DNA of 47,334 nt from a virus, in the IMG/VR virus record IMGVR_UViG_3300020171_000045, positions 1 through 47,334 of that record, one strand, 5' to 3'. Below are positions 8,186 through 15,146 of this stretch, piece after piece (position 1 is the stretch's first letter; each line of letters begins with the position of its first letter). The notes beneath the pieces were generated by a model. The model ran no database searches and had not been told where the DNA came from. It worked only from the letters and a program-made list of their open reading frames with translations. A program made the position numbers and the translations under genes.

Positions 8186-8377
8186 CTAATATTTATTGTA
8201 GTTACTAAATTTTTCGTGGACTGGAGTTGTGCAGCTATGACCTTTCTTTTTTGAAGGCGGAACCCAACCATGTTTCACTGCCTCAGCTACACGCTCGAAG
8301 TTATTCCTCTTCTCTTCAGACCCAAATGTTCTAATTTCTCCAGAGGACATCTTTAATTTATTAGTTCCGATCTTCAT
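8186..8377 (-). CDS. Small basic late protein downstream of TerL
   Basis: 63 residues, MKIGTNKLKMSSGEIRTFGS then EEKRNNFERVAEAVKHGW, basic C-terminus. The start follows AAAGG supplied by palindrome copy 3, with a short spacer. SGEIRxFxSxExRxxFERVAxAxKHGW resembles small conserved phage proteins found beside terminase genes, with no known function. Confidence 0.7.
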   Translation of the reverse strand: MKIGTNKLKMSSGEIRTFGSEEKRNNFERVAEAVKHGWVPPSKKKGHSCTTPVHEKFSNYNKY

Positions 8378-8382
8378 ATTTT

Positions 8383-8410
8383 ACCTTTGTTTAAAATTAT
8401 GAACAAAGCG
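8383..8410 (-). repeat. 28-bp palindromic element, copy 3
   Basis: Lies between the TerL stop and the next start; read leftward its near arm AACAAAGGT supplies the only plausible ribosome site for the 63-residue gene. Confidence 0.88.
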
Positions 8411-9913
8411 TTAAACATTCCGCCAGCCTTCAAAAGGCTCATCATCATCTGGAGGTGGCTCAAAATCCTCTTCCTTATTCGTTAACTTTGCAAACTCCGC
8501 TTCAGTCGCTTTCTCACTCTTTGCAAAGAAATATCTTTCACCCTTCTCTAATAGAGGTATAACGTATGCAAGTGCGTCCATGCAGTCCCATCTCTTACTT
8601 CTCGGATATGACATCAACTGAGCTTCCAACCTACCACAGGCACTCTTATTATGCCATATCTCACCTTGTCTATAAAACGGAAGCAGTCCAGAGACACGCT
8701 CTTCCTTACTCAGTCTTGCGGCTAGCGGAATCAACTCTAAAATCAAACCCCGCTTCCTTATTTCATTCTCAAGTGGATATGATATGAACTCGTGTAATGA
8801 AGTTTCCTCATATCCTAATACTCTTGCCTTTAGTTTGACACACATGTCTAGTGCATGTGTGATGAATTCATCTGGATGATAGTTGTCAGCGTCTACATCT
8901 AGCACAAAGAATCTATTCCCTATCATATCCAAGCCAACTCCAACCGCAGCACTTTCATCACTTGTATGTTTAGCAGTTTTTGCAGGATCCATTAATACCA
9001 CAGTCTCCTGAATATTCTTTAAATCACCATCCTCATAATACTTGAAATACTCAGCTTTAAACTTCGCATCCTCTTTGGCAACTGGCAGATTCCGATATTC
9101 TCTAAACAGGGTGCCCAACATCTTCTGCTTCCTGTAAGTCTCAACCAGCTTCCTAACAGCTTCATCATCCATAAACTCTGGCCAGTTCGAATGATAGTTG
9201 TCATCAAATAATTCAAGAAGGACTGGATGCCAGTTTGGATCTTCCAAAAGGTTTGCCAATAGAGAGTCTTCATGCAGAAGAGTTCCTGCAACAACAATCT
9301 TCCAATCCTTCCTCGATCTATCTACACTATTCATGACATCAGCGAAGAACCATTCCTTCAACTTCGTTCTTTGCTCTTCACTTTTAACACTTTCACTATC
9401 TTCAATGTCGTCTCCGAAAATTAGATCAGGTCTATAATCTCCAAAGAGAAGACCACGAATCTGCTGTCCACTACCACGAGGCATCACCATAGTTCCAGTC
9501 TCAGTAATCCACTGATCCTGACTAAATGAAGAGCTCTTCATTGGCCCAAATAATCTGCCTATCGTAGCATTGGACAGTAACTCCCGCTTTAAGTTCTCAC
9601 CCTGTAAGACGGCCTGCGATGCAGTACAGCTGACTGGAACAATAAACTTTTTCTCCCGAAATATAATCTTTCCAGCTTCATAAGCCATACCTAAACTGGT
9701 CTTACCAAATCCTCGAGGTGCTGCAATAACTACCTGCTGTATACTATCATCATCTAACACTTCAAAGATTTTCTCGTGCATCTTACTAAAGGGACGAGTG
9801 AAGCGATTGGGAAACATGACTCTCGAAATCGACCTTGTATTCCCAATACATCCTACGAGAATCTCCTGGATCTCAGATGATCTAATGTCAACGCCTTCGT
9901 TTGATTGGCCCAC
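8411..9913 (-). CDS. terL: Terminase large subunit
   Basis: 500 residues. ATPase: Walker A APRGFGKT at 65-72 and Walker B DLIFGDD at 163-169 followed by IEDSES, with coupling motif VVAGTLLHED at about 207-216. RNase H-like nuclease: VVLMDPAK with Asp309, and a C-terminal WDCMDALAY carrying another acidic residue. The motor pumps DNA through the portal and cuts the concatemer. Start is GTG 9913, preceded by GAGGAAG, overlapping the upstream gene by 26 nt. The small subunit is separated from it by six genes, including the lysis genes, instead of the usual adjacency. Confidence 0.95.
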   Translation of the reverse strand: MGQSNEGVDIRSSEIQEILVGCIGNTRSISRVMFPNRFTRPFSKMHEKIFEVLDDDSIQQVVIAAPRGFGKTSLGMAYEAGKIIFREKKFIVPVSCTASQAVLQGENLKRELLSNATIGRLFGPMKSSSFSQDQWITETGTMVMPRGSGQQIRGLLFGDYRPDLIFGDDIEDSESVKSEEQRTKLKEWFFADVMNSVDRSRKDWKIVVAGTLLHEDSLLANLLEDPNWHPVLLELFDDNYHSNWPEFMDDEAVRKLVETYRKQKMLGTLFREYRNLPVAKEDAKFKAEYFKYYEDGDLKNIQETVVLMDPAKTAKHTSDESAAVGVGLDMIGNRFFVLDVDADNYHPDEFITHALDMCVKLKARVLGYEETSLHEFISYPLENEIRKRGLILELIPLAARLSKEERVSGLLPFYRQGEIWHNKSACGRLEAQLMSYPRSKRWDCMDALAYVIPLLEKGERYFFAKSEKATEAEFAKLTNKEEDFEPPPDDDEPFEGWRNV

Positions 9914-10172
9914 TTATCTTCCTCATCTTAATAATGCAACCTGTAGGGATTGAGAGTACTCCACCTGCTTTTGCAGGATCTCCACAACTATCATAGTGAA
10001 TTGAACTTGCAATAGTAATATAGTGATCATCTATTTCGACAATCTGTCCAACTGTCTCCATTAAGTCTCTTTCTTCGTCAAGTGAGTCAACAATATTGTC
10101 TAGTGACTCCCAAAACATAGTGTTGCTTAATGCATCTCTCCAGACAATATGAACTATATCAAGAGTTTTCAT
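9888..10172 (-). CDS. Small conserved late protein upstream of TerL
   Basis: 94 residues, MKTLDIVHIVWRDALSNTMF at the N-terminus, then an acidic segment and VGQIVEIDDHYITIASSIHY, a beta-strand pattern. The middle looks like a small beta barrel; no family could be named. It overlaps the holin-like gene upstream by 14 nt and TerL downstream by 26 nt, so its translation is coupled to both. Confidence 0.7.
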   Translation of the reverse strand: MKTLDIVHIVWRDALSNTMFWESLDNIVDSLDEERDLMETVGQIVEIDDHYITIASSIHYDSCGDPAKAGGVLSIPTGCIIKMRKISGPIKRRR

Positions 10173-10566
10173 TTATTCTTGACCCTATCCAGTTTCCAAT
10201 GACAGTTAACAAACCAGCCCTGGTTCCTGCATCTAACTCAAGTTGCTTTACCAAGTCAAGACCTATGATTAAAAATGATGCTACCACTGCCACAGGCCTG
10301 ATAGCTGCACGTAGATTGATTACCCATATCGAAGGGGTGCCAACTACATCACGATTGAAATACTTTGTTTGAGCATCAAGGTATGCTGAAAGCGCTGAGA
10401 CATATGGAGCTAACACTTCCGGTTTAGTAGTAGCCAGTGTCCCCATTGTTCTCTCAGGAGTATCACTCGATGCTGGAATAAACTTCTTCTTTACAAAATC
10501 TACGATAGGCGGAAGAATCATTCCACCTAGTGTACCAACTAATGCAAGAATAACTTCAAGTCCCAT
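10159..10566 (-). CDS. Holin-like membrane protein
   Basis: 135 residues with an N-terminal hydrophobic helix (GLEVILALVGTLGGMILPPI), a central amphipathic stretch, a second hydrophobic segment (AVVASFLIIGLDLV) and a third (TRAGLLTVIGNWIGSRI). The pattern agrees with three-transmembrane phage holins, which form lesions in the inner membrane to release the endolysin. The M15 peptidase gene ends 9 nt upstream, giving a lysis cassette. A small protein with one hydrophobic segment lies before that and could be a regulator or second holin. Confidence 0.7.
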   Translation of the reverse strand: MGLEVILALVGTLGGMILPPIVDFVKKKFIPASSDTPERTMGTLATTKPEVLAPYVSALSAYLDAQTKYFNRDVVGTPSIWVINLRAAIRPVAVVASFLIIGLDLVKQLELDAGTRAGLLTVIGNWIGSRINENS

Positions 10567-10575
10567 AATCTCTCC

Positions 10576-10935
10576 TTACTCTAGAAATAGTACATCCTGT
10601 GGCAATGTAGAGTCAACATCTACATGAATCCACGAGTCCCTTATCTCAATTCTTCTAAACCGTTTTATAAGATCCTGAACCATCCTATATCTCATCTGTG
10701 AACCTACACACATAATATCAGCAGCTTCCCCTCTCAAGTGAGCAGAATTAGGTTTACCGCCAACTTTCTTATTATGCTTCTCACATCTACAACCTGAGGC
10801 AATTTCATATGTAAGTGCAGTTGTAGTCCTCGAACATTGAAGTATGTCCACTAATGATGGGTCTATACTGTCAAGACCACAACCGCACTTACATGCAAAT
10901 TCACTTCTTGAAAAATTGGTAGTCATGTCTCCCAT
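10576..10935 (-). CDS. M15-family peptidase, probable endolysin
   Basis: 119 residues of the peptidase M15_3 type, zinc D-Ala-D-Ala carboxypeptidase-like enzymes that cleave peptidoglycan cross-links. Metal ligands are visible: His66 in SAHLRGEAADI with Asp73, and His104 in SWIHVDVD. The N-terminus FSRSEFACKCGCG is also characteristic. No signal peptide, so release would depend on the adjacent holin-like protein. The start ATG 10935 has GGTGAAG upstream; a second ATG at 10926 is possible but would leave only 2 nt to GGGAG. Confidence 0.92.
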   Translation of the reverse strand: MGDMTTNFSRSEFACKCGCGLDSIDPSLVDILQCSRTTTALTYEIASGCRCEKHNKKVGGKPNSAHLRGEAADIMCVGSQMRYRMVQDLIKRFRRIEIRDSWIHVDVDSTLPQDVLFLE

Positions 10936-10936
10936 T

Positions 10937-11155
10937 TCACTTCACCGAGTTAATCCCAAGTGCTCCTACAATACCGCCGATAACTCCACCGGCTATTACA
11001 GAGATGCGATCTAGCAACTTCCGTTTTTCCACCTTCTCTTCAATACCCTGAATACACTCCATAGTAACAACCTGCATATCATACAAACTATTAAGTTTGT
11101 CATCTTGAGTCATAGTTGTGAAGTTGCTCTTGGAAATTTGAGGTTTACATTCCAT
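10937..11155 (-). CDS. Small protein with C-terminal membrane segment
   Basis: 72 residues. A polar N-terminal half with a short coiled-coil-like stretch (MQVVTMECIQGIEEKVEKR) is followed by a glycine-rich hydrophobic segment ISVIAGGVIGGIVGALGI. One predicted membrane helix next to the peptidase and holin genes suggests a lysis accessory role (inference). Confidence 0.7.
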   Translation of the reverse strand: MECKPQISKSNFTTMTQDDKLNSLYDMQVVTMECIQGIEEKVEKRKLLDRISVIAGGVIGGIVGALGINSVK

Positions 11156-11157
11156 GA

Positions 11158-11616
11158 TTAGATCCTCACCCTACTAAGCTCAAGTTCCCGATCTTTCTTA
11201 AACTTTTCAAAGTCGGGGGCCTCATTAGTCTTTGTTAAGATAAACGAAGGCTTACCAGTCTCGAGAAGTTGCTTATCAATATATGCACAGATGACACGCT
11301 TTGCAGGATCCTCTCTAATAGCTGAAACTGTTCTTATTGCTAAAACATATCCTGTTTCAGTAGTTAGGTAGCATACGATCAAAAGAGACATAGTACCAAT
11401 TCTGTGCTCTATGGCCCTCATCACAGCTTTGCCATTTGCAATATCATCTTCGGCTAATAGACGAGATGGAAATTCAAGAAACTTATCCGGAAAATCCTCA
11501 GGTACTATATAGGTGCCATACTCAAGAAACTTCCAGGTCTTAGTTCCATCTGCAAAGCAAATGCTGACAGCACACAGAAGTACTATAATGATAATAAGAG
11601 ACTTATGCAACTTCAT
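11158..11616 (-). CDS. Exported late protein with signal peptide
   Basis: 152 residues. N-terminal MKLHKSLIIIIVLLCAVSICFA is a typical signal sequence: basic start, hydrophobic core, likely cleavage after CFA. The mature part is a mixed alpha/beta protein with no recognised motif and a charged C-terminus (FKKDRELELSRVRI). GGAGGAGG lies directly before ATG 11616, and the start overlaps the upstream stop by 14 nt. A secreted protein beside the lysis genes could be a spanin-like, immunity or superinfection-exclusion factor; nothing decides between these. Confidence 0.75.
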   Translation of the reverse strand: MKLHKSLIIIIVLLCAVSICFADGTKTWKFLEYGTYIVPEDFPDKFLEFPSRLLAEDDIANGKAVMRAIEHRIGTMSLLIVCYLTTETGYVLAIRTVSAIREDPAKRVICAYIDKQLLETGKPSFILTKTNEAPDFEKFKKDRELELSRVRI

Positions 11617-12016
11617 CCTCCTCCAAAAGGAAGTCTATCGCTGACAACTCCTCAACTGTGCCTTCGACTTTATCAAACCACCCAAGCTTCAGAGGGTAGA
11701 TTTCGATCTCAACTTCTTTGCCTGCCAACTCAGTATACTGTTTCCAGAACTCATCTTTCTTCTCATCAAGCAGTCTGACATTCGTCCCTGTCTCATCAAG
11801 CTTAATATTACCCTTCTCATCCAACTCCGCAAACTCTTTAAACAGCATTCCCTTGGAATCAAGGAAGGGTTGGTAAACCTTGCTAACTATGTCAATATTT
11901 CTTCGTAGCCAATAGGAAGCTTTAAAAGGAAGTTTCTCCCCAACTAACGATCTCAAAACAACAGACGCCCTATCAAACTGCCCTAACTTCACTGAAACTT
12001 TTTTACTGCCTTGCAT
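11603..12016 (-). CDS. Late operon protein after TerS, function unknown
   Basis: 137 residues beginning MQGSKKVSVKLGQFDRASVV at ATG 12016, selected because GGAGGT ends 3-4 nt upstream (an in-frame ATG at 12028 overlaps that site). Charged, mostly helical, with an acidic C-terminus ending LLEEDEVA. Phages often carry a small protein of this size beside the small terminase; no named domain seen. Confidence 0.7.
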   Translation of the reverse strand: MQGSKKVSVKLGQFDRASVVLRSLVGEKLPFKASYWLRRNIDIVSKVYQPFLDSKGMLFKEFAELDEKGNIKLDETGTNVRLLDEKKDEFWKQYTELAGKEVEIEIYPLKLGWFDKVEGTVEELSAIDFLLEEDEVA

Positions 12017-12028
12017 ACCTACCTCCAT

Positions 12029-12514
12029 TTAAATAGAATTAGATTCTGCCAGTTCCCCTTCAACTACCTGGCCAGACTCCTTAGATCGTTTCTTCATTTC
12101 TTCAATTTCCTCAGCTGTAAAGTGAGCATGCATAAATCTGCCCTCAATAACTTTAGGGGGAGCATATCCAGCTCTATCGAGTGCATCCATCGCTATTGCA
12201 ATTTTATGTTTCTCGTGTGTATTTGCATCTCTCATGATTGCCTGAAGAGTTTCAAAAGCTTCAGGGGCAAATCTCTTTATTTCTACAGATAGATCAAGCG
12301 CCTCAGAATCCCTTGCACCTCTCATCACCTCTAACTGCCGCTTTGCAAGCTCAGAATTGGCAGTGTAAGACACCATTACTGGAGTGACACCGAGCGTCCT
12401 TGCGATCTCAGTTTTATCCCACCCTAATAATAGGAGACGCAAGATTTCGTGATGGATGTCCCACAACTTCTGAATTTGATACTTGCGGCCATTGCCATTA
12501 AAGCGAGTATCCAT
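12029..12514 (-). CDS. terS: Terminase small subunit (HTH DNA-binding)
   Basis: 161 residues. A helix-turn-helix at about residues 20-55 (ILRLLLLGWDKTEIARTLGV then TPVMVSYTANSELA) is followed by long helices (APEAFETLQAIMRDANTHEK) and a charged tail. This matches small terminases, which bind the packaging site and regulate TerL. The start codon overlaps the stop of the preceding HNH gene (TAATG), implying coupled translation. Packaging-site sequence would be expected nearby but is not identifiable by eye. Confidence 0.78.
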   Translation of the reverse strand: MDTRFNGNGRKYQIQKLWDIHHEILRLLLLGWDKTEIARTLGVTPVMVSYTANSELAKRQLEVMRGARDSEALDLSVEIKRFAPEAFETLQAIMRDANTHEKHKIAIAMDALDRAGYAPPKVIEGRFMHAHFTAEEIEEMKKRSKESGQVVEGELAESNSI

Positions 12515-12903
12515 TATCTTACCACAAATCCCTTCTTCACCAACTCAATATGTTCGAGACTATATTCATAAATCTTTCTGATATGATCTAAAAAGCCAGA
12601 ATATGACAATTCCCGCTTCATCATATTGCAAATAGAACAACATGGAGCAGCATTACCCCTCACATATCCCATCTCATTATCTACTCTATCTATTCCATTA
12701 TGTACAAACTCTACATCATCTATATTCTTAGAAAATGAATCAGTTACCATAGTTGGTAAATTTCCACAGTAATAACATGGCAGTATTACCACTCTACAAT
12801 ATTCTTCAGGTGTCAATAAGAATGGAATGCCTCTTCGTACTGCTCCCTGCTTACACTGATTAAAAGCTACCTTCCTTGCTTGCTCGTCACCCTTTATTAC
12901 CAT
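12514..12903 (-). CDS. HNH endonuclease at the head of the late operon
   Basis: 129 residues. Zinc-type HNH core: CYYCGN near residue 45, then GIDRVDNEMGYVRGNAAPCC with CNMMK, giving two CxxC pairs and the His/Asn of the beta-beta-alpha metal fold. Such proteins nick DNA; beside terminase genes they often help packaging, or are free-standing homing enzymes. The start ATG 12903 has no good ribosome site and lies about 10 nt after a TATGAT sequence, so the message could be nearly leaderless. Confidence 0.85.
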   Translation of the reverse strand: MVIKGDEQARKVAFNQCKQGAVRRGIPFLLTPEEYCRVVILPCYYCGNLPTMVTDSFSKNIDDVEFVHNGIDRVDNEMGYVRGNAAPCCSICNMMKRELSYSGFLDHIRKIYEYSLEHIELVKKGFVVR

Positions 12904-12912
12904 AACATGAAT

Positions 12913-12941
12913 ATCATATCAGAGTCAAATGCAGACTGCAA
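12913..12941 (-). promoter_or_regulatory. Possible late promoter
   Basis: On the minus strand TATGAT (12918-12913) is preceded after 17 nt by TTGCAG (12941-12936). The -10 is good, the -35 weak, and the start point would fall just before the first late gene. An activator may be needed. Confidence 0.35.
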
Positions 12942-13064
12942 CGGTTAATTCTGTGCATTCTATCAGGAAATGTATCTATTTTTGCAGAAGGCAAATGCAC
13001 ATTTGGTTTCCATCTATCTTCAATATCATTGTCTCAATTCATTAACTATACACTTTTTCCAGTT

Positions 13065-13092
13065 ACCTTTGATTAATATTTTGAGCATAGGC
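13065..13092 (-). repeat. 28-bp palindromic element, copy 4
   Basis: First of two tandem copies in the divergent control region; arms ACCTTTGATTAATA and TTTTGAGCATAGGC, 7 bp from copy 5. Confidence 0.85.
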
Positions 13093-13099
13093 CGCTTCG

Positions 13100-13127
13100 G
13101 CCTTTGATTAATATTTTGAACATAGGT
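13100..13127 (-). repeat. 28-bp palindromic element, copy 5
   Basis: Second tandem copy; ATTAATATTTTGAACATAGGT. Spacing between the centres of copies 4 and 5 is 35 bp, a little over three helical turns. Confidence 0.85.
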
Positions 13128-13282
13128 ACATGCTTTGCACGTAAATGTGCATATTGAAATCTGCATAAATTTGGTATAAGTGCCTGCGTCGTTAGACGCA
13201 AGGCCATGCCCACCCTAGGCCGGCCTCAATAACACACAGCAACTGAAGGCAACTGCCAATAACTGATAGGTGAAAAAAAAGC

Positions 13283-13311
13283 TTGACAACTGCAAAATTT
13301 TTTGGTATGAT
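13283..13311 (+). promoter_or_regulatory. Early promoter, sigma-70 type
   Basis: TTGACA (13283-13288), a 17-nt spacer, then TATGAT (13306-13311). Near-consensus; drives the first early gene. TGG precedes the -10, as in two further promoters of this phage. Confidence 0.85.
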
Positions 13312-13376
13312 GTTTGCGAAATTAGGGAATCATCCCAACAGTGCTTGACACTGCGTTCATTGACAACTGAATACCT

Positions 13377-13407
13377 TGATACATGTCTTGATGGACTGGA
13401 CACCTAC
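13377..13407 (+). repeat. 31-bp inverted repeat, left arm
   Basis: Pairs with 13853-13883 at 26 of 31 positions; the two arms flank the first early gene exactly. The outer 9 and inner 12 bases match perfectly. Confidence 0.9.
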
Positions 13408-13429
13408 CCTAACACACATGGAGGTGTCT

Positions 13430-13843
13430 ATGAATCCTATCAACGTAACAGGTGAAGGCATTGTCGACTTAGACCTCAATACCAAGTTGACAGGTGTAGT
13501 GCGTAGTCTGCCCTGCACTATCACACCTGGACAGGATGAGGAAGCTAAGTTGCAGGCTAAGGATGTGGAGCTGGAGTTCGATCTATCCAACTGCACTATT
13601 GAGGACGTAATTGAACTCGCATTACGACCGCGCCGGATTACTTTTCAGAACGCTAACCGCTACAATGCAAAACTGTCAGAACTTGGCAGTACAGTTCACA
13701 TCATTGTAGCGCCTATTAACACTCGTGAAACAAAAGAAGTGAGTGTAGACGCTTTAGTGAAGAAAGCCATGAAGTTAAGCCCAACAAAGAAGGCCGAATT
13801 AGCAGCGATGCTGGCGAAGATCATGGAAGACGACGAAGATTAA
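13430..13843 (+). CDS. First early protein, unknown, with C-terminal LSPxKKxEL motif
   Basis: 137 residues starting MNPINVTGEGIVDLDLNTKL at ATG 13430 (GGAGGTG 4 nt upstream; longer in-frame starts lack a ribosome site). The first two thirds look like a beta-rich domain; the C-terminus is basic and helical (LVKKAMKLSPTKKAELAAML) and then acidic (EDDED). A similar ending occurs in the 18149 and 26553 products. It has its own promoter and is bracketed by the 31-bp inverted repeat. First-position genes often encode host-takeover or regulatory proteins; the function here is unknown. Confidence 0.8.
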   Translation: MNPINVTGEGIVDLDLNTKLTGVVRSLPCTITPGQDEEAKLQAKDVELEFDLSNCTIEDVIELALRPRRITFQNANRYNAKLSELGSTVHIIVAPINTRETKEVSVDALVKKAMKLSPTKKAELAAMLAKIMEDDED

Positions 13844-13852
13844 CAATAGATA

Positions 13853-13883
13853 GTAGGTGTCCAGCCTTTTAAGGCATGTATCA
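13853..13883 (-). repeat. 31-bp inverted repeat, right arm
   Basis: Reverse complement of 13377-13407 with five mismatches; contains its own small palindrome GCCTTTTAAGGC. Begins 10 nt after the stop codon of the enclosed gene. Confidence 0.9.
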
Positions 13884-14110
13884 TAATACCATAATACCAT
13901 AATACCGAAATATAGAGGGGGCGTTTTGTGTGGGGCGTGTGAGCATAGGCCGTATGGCGTATATGTCCTTCTTTAAAAAAAAATAAAAAAAGAAAGACAT
14001 ATACACACACAACTACACACATGCAAGGTGTACCTATGCTCACGGGTTGACGGGAAACGGTGGGGGCTATATTATGGTAAACTGGTAAAATGGTAATATG
14101 GTATAACTAT
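13884..14110. other. Dyad-symmetric AT-rich noncoding region, candidate origin or structured RNA
   Basis: Nested inverted repeats share a centre near 13985. Outer: ATAATACC-type repeats (13875-13905) face TATGGTA/TGGTAA-type repeats (14070-14105). Middle: GTGAGCATAGG (13939-13949) with CCTATGCTCAC (14033-14043), which are half-sites of the 28-bp palindrome. Inner: GTATATGTCCTTCTTT (13959-13974) with AAAGAAAGACATATAC (13989-14004), around a purely A/T core. No protein-coding signal. The A-rich core flanked by iterons and dyads recalls replication origins; a long hairpin RNA is the alternative. Confidence 0.6.
14047..14075 (+). promoter_or_regulatory. Early promoter for the 14133 gene
   Basis: TTGACG (14047-14052), 17-nt spacer, TATTAT (14070-14075). 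The -10 overlaps the TATGGTA repeats of the dyad region, so occupancy of those repeats could control it. Confidence 0.65.
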
Positions 14111-14132
14111 CACTGAAGGGAGGTGAAATACA

Positions 14133-14381
14133 ATGCAGTTCAAAGTAGTAGACAGATTAGGGAATAGTGCCCACATTGAGGAGCGTGAGTGTCCAGTTTG
14201 TGGCTATCCTGGGGCACTCGCTATTGTCGATCCAGTAAGTGAGGGAACACTTCATGAAGATTACTTCGTAGCATGGTGTCCCTGCTCAGCAGTATTCGAG
14301 TCTAATGATGATGGCAGAAGAGTACTTGCAAAAAGGGAAGGAGATGTAGATCATAACTGGTGGCTAAGTAAAAGGAGATAA
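14133..14381 (+). CDS. Small zinc-ribbon early protein
   Basis: 82 residues, MQFKVVDRLGNSAHIEERE then CPVCGYPGALA, and later WCPCSAVFES, giving CxxC and CxC metal knuckles 28 residues apart. Strong GGGAGGTG ribosome site. The C-terminus is basic (WWLSKRR). Zinc ribbons of this size in early phage operons often bind nucleic acid or host polymerase; no specific role is visible. Confidence 0.75.
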   Translation: MQFKVVDRLGNSAHIEERECPVCGYPGALAIVDPVSEGTLHEDYFVAWCPCSAVFESNDDGRRVLAKREGDVDHNWWLSKRR

Positions 14382-14386
14382 ACTAC

Positions 14387-14467
14387 ATAGATGAAGCAGT
14401 AATATGGGTAGGATTTATTGTAGGATGCTGGCTTTTGGCACTTGTTCTTGATAGGTCAGTAAAATAG
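14387..14467 (+). CDS. Possible 27-residue membrane peptide with ATA start
   Basis: After AAGGAG (14373-14378) an open frame reads IDEAVIWVGFIVGCWLLALV then LDRSVK, a clean single membrane helix with charged ends. There is no ATG, GTG or TTG in frame; the only start with correct spacing is ATA at 14387. Either a non-standard start is used, a sequence error hides it, or the frame is a remnant. The helix pattern argues for a real product. Confidence 0.35.
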   Translation: MDEAVIWVGFIVGCWLLALVLDRSVK

Positions 14468-14469
14468 TT

Positions 14470-14497
14470 ACCTTTGCTCAAAATTTTAATCAAAGGT
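14470..14497 (+). repeat. 28-bp palindromic element, copy 6
   Basis: Gene-proximal arm AATCAAAGGT merges with TAGGGG to form the ribosome site of the gene starting at 14506. Confidence 0.9.
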
Positions 14498-14505
14498 AGG
14501 GGAAC

Positions 14506-14655
14506 ATGACTTACTACATTGACAAGTTGATGGCGTATATGTGTATGAAGTGCCATCATATATTCTTCAAGTCATTGACAGGATATAATCGCATATGTCC
14601 GAGATGTACAGGACGATCTGTAGAGAAAGGAACAGTACCAAAATATTGGAGGTAA
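14506..14655 (+). CDS. 49-residue zinc-finger-like microprotein
   Basis: MTYYIDKLMAYMCMKCHHIF then FKSLTGYNRICPRCTGRSV: CxxCHH followed 18 residues later by CPRC, a treble-clef or ribbon pattern. The ribosome site AAAGGTAGGGG is partly formed by palindrome copy 6. The C-terminus ends KYWR. Confidence 0.7.
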   Translation: MTYYIDKLMAYMCMKCHHIFFKSLTGYNRICPRCTGRSVEKGTVPKYWR

Positions 14656-14660
14656 TTAAA

Positions 14661-14867
14661 ATGGAGAACGAAACAAAAGATAGCGGAACATGTCCATACT
14701 GCAAAAAGAAATTTGAAGTTACTGAATATGGGTATAAAGTAGATTGCCCAAACTGCAGTAAAAAGATAGATGTATTTCCAGATCCAGTTTGGATTGAAAC
14801 AAAGTGGGGAACTTTTGGCATATCAGCGTTACCTTTGCTCAAAATTTTAAACATAGGCACAAAATAA
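14661..14867 (+). CDS. 68-residue zinc-ribbon protein
   Basis: Starts MENETKDSGTCPYCKKKFEV at ATG 14661 with GGAGG 8 nt upstream; the second knuckle CPNC follows after about 14 residues, so this is a classical two-knuckle ribbon. The last dozen codons (PLLKILNIGTK) are read through palindrome copy 7, suggesting the element was inserted into or recruited by the gene end. Confidence 0.75.
   Translation: MENETKDSGTCPYCKKKFEVTEYGYKVDCPNCSKKIDVFPDPVWIETKWGTFGISALPLLKILNIGTK
14831..14858 (+). repeat. 28-bp palindromic element, copy 7
   Basis: ACCTTTGCTCAAAATTTTAA then ACATAGGC; overlaps the C-terminal codons of the upstream zinc-ribbon gene and precedes the consensus promoter at 14882 by 24 bp. 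Confidence 0.9.
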
Positions 14868-14881
14868 ATTGACCAAACTTC

Positions 14882-14910
14882 TTGACATCTCAAACAAAAT
14901 CTGGTATAAT
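14882..14910 (+). promoter_or_regulatory. Perfect-consensus sigma-70 promoter
   Basis: TTGACA (14882-14887), 17-nt spacer ending TGG, TATAAT (14905-14910). The transcript would begin about 20 nt before the start codon of the 14937 gene. A fully consensus promoter is usually held in check by a repressor; palindrome copy 7 lies just upstream. Confidence 0.9.
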
Positions 14911-14936
14911 GAGATAAAATGAAAAAGGGAGGCAAT

Positions 14937-15146
14937 ATGACACGAAAAAGGCCACCACTTACAGTTGGAAAAGCGATAAACTTCCTTAGCAAGCTTGACA
15001 AAAATCTACCTATTGGTATAGCTCCATCTTGGGTAAATTTAGATGAACCTCCAGAAACTCAGGAGTTTATAAACTGGGAGGAGGTCAGGGTTTGTGTAGC
15101 TATTGAACATACGCCTACTGAAGTTATCTTTGGGTGGGCAGCGTAG
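14937..15146 (+). CDS. Small early protein, unknown
   Basis: 69 residues, MTRKRPPLTVGKAINFLSKL then DKNLPIGIAPSWVNLDEP. ATG 14937 follows GGGAGG with good spacing. A pattern like VGKAINFLSKLDKNLPI occurs in small phage and bacterial proteins of unknown function that begin with a helix followed by a short beta segment. Highly transcribed if the consensus promoter is active. Confidence 0.75.
   Translation: MTRKRPPLTVGKAINFLSKLDKNLPIGIAPSWVNLDEPPETQEFINWEEVRVCVAIEHTPTEVIFGWAA

Larger units (their letters stand above)
12904..13282. other. Divergent control region between late and early operons
   Basis: About 380 nt without a gene. It holds two tandem palindrome copies (13065-13127) separated by GGCCGCTTCGGCC, a perfect 5-bp hairpin with a TTC-containing loop, and a stronger hairpin TGCGTC GTTA GACGCA (13185-13200) extended by GCC/GGC. 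ATTTGGTATAAG at about 13169-13180 resembles the -10 context of the early promoter but lacks a well-placed -35. CAACTG-like repeats occur near 13230-13260. The rest shows no coding potential. The tandem palindromes make this the likely master switch between the operons (inference). Confidence 0.6.

Noticed and set aside
12936-13430. Lysogeny module (integrase, CI-like repressor)
   Set aside because: No integrase or large repressor gene anywhere in the window; the control region has only sites, so lysogeny is not supported.
13840-14043. Minus-strand frame over the dyad region
   Set aside because: Its sequence is a translation of repeats and A/T tracts (poly-Phe and Cys/Val stretches), without ribosome site.
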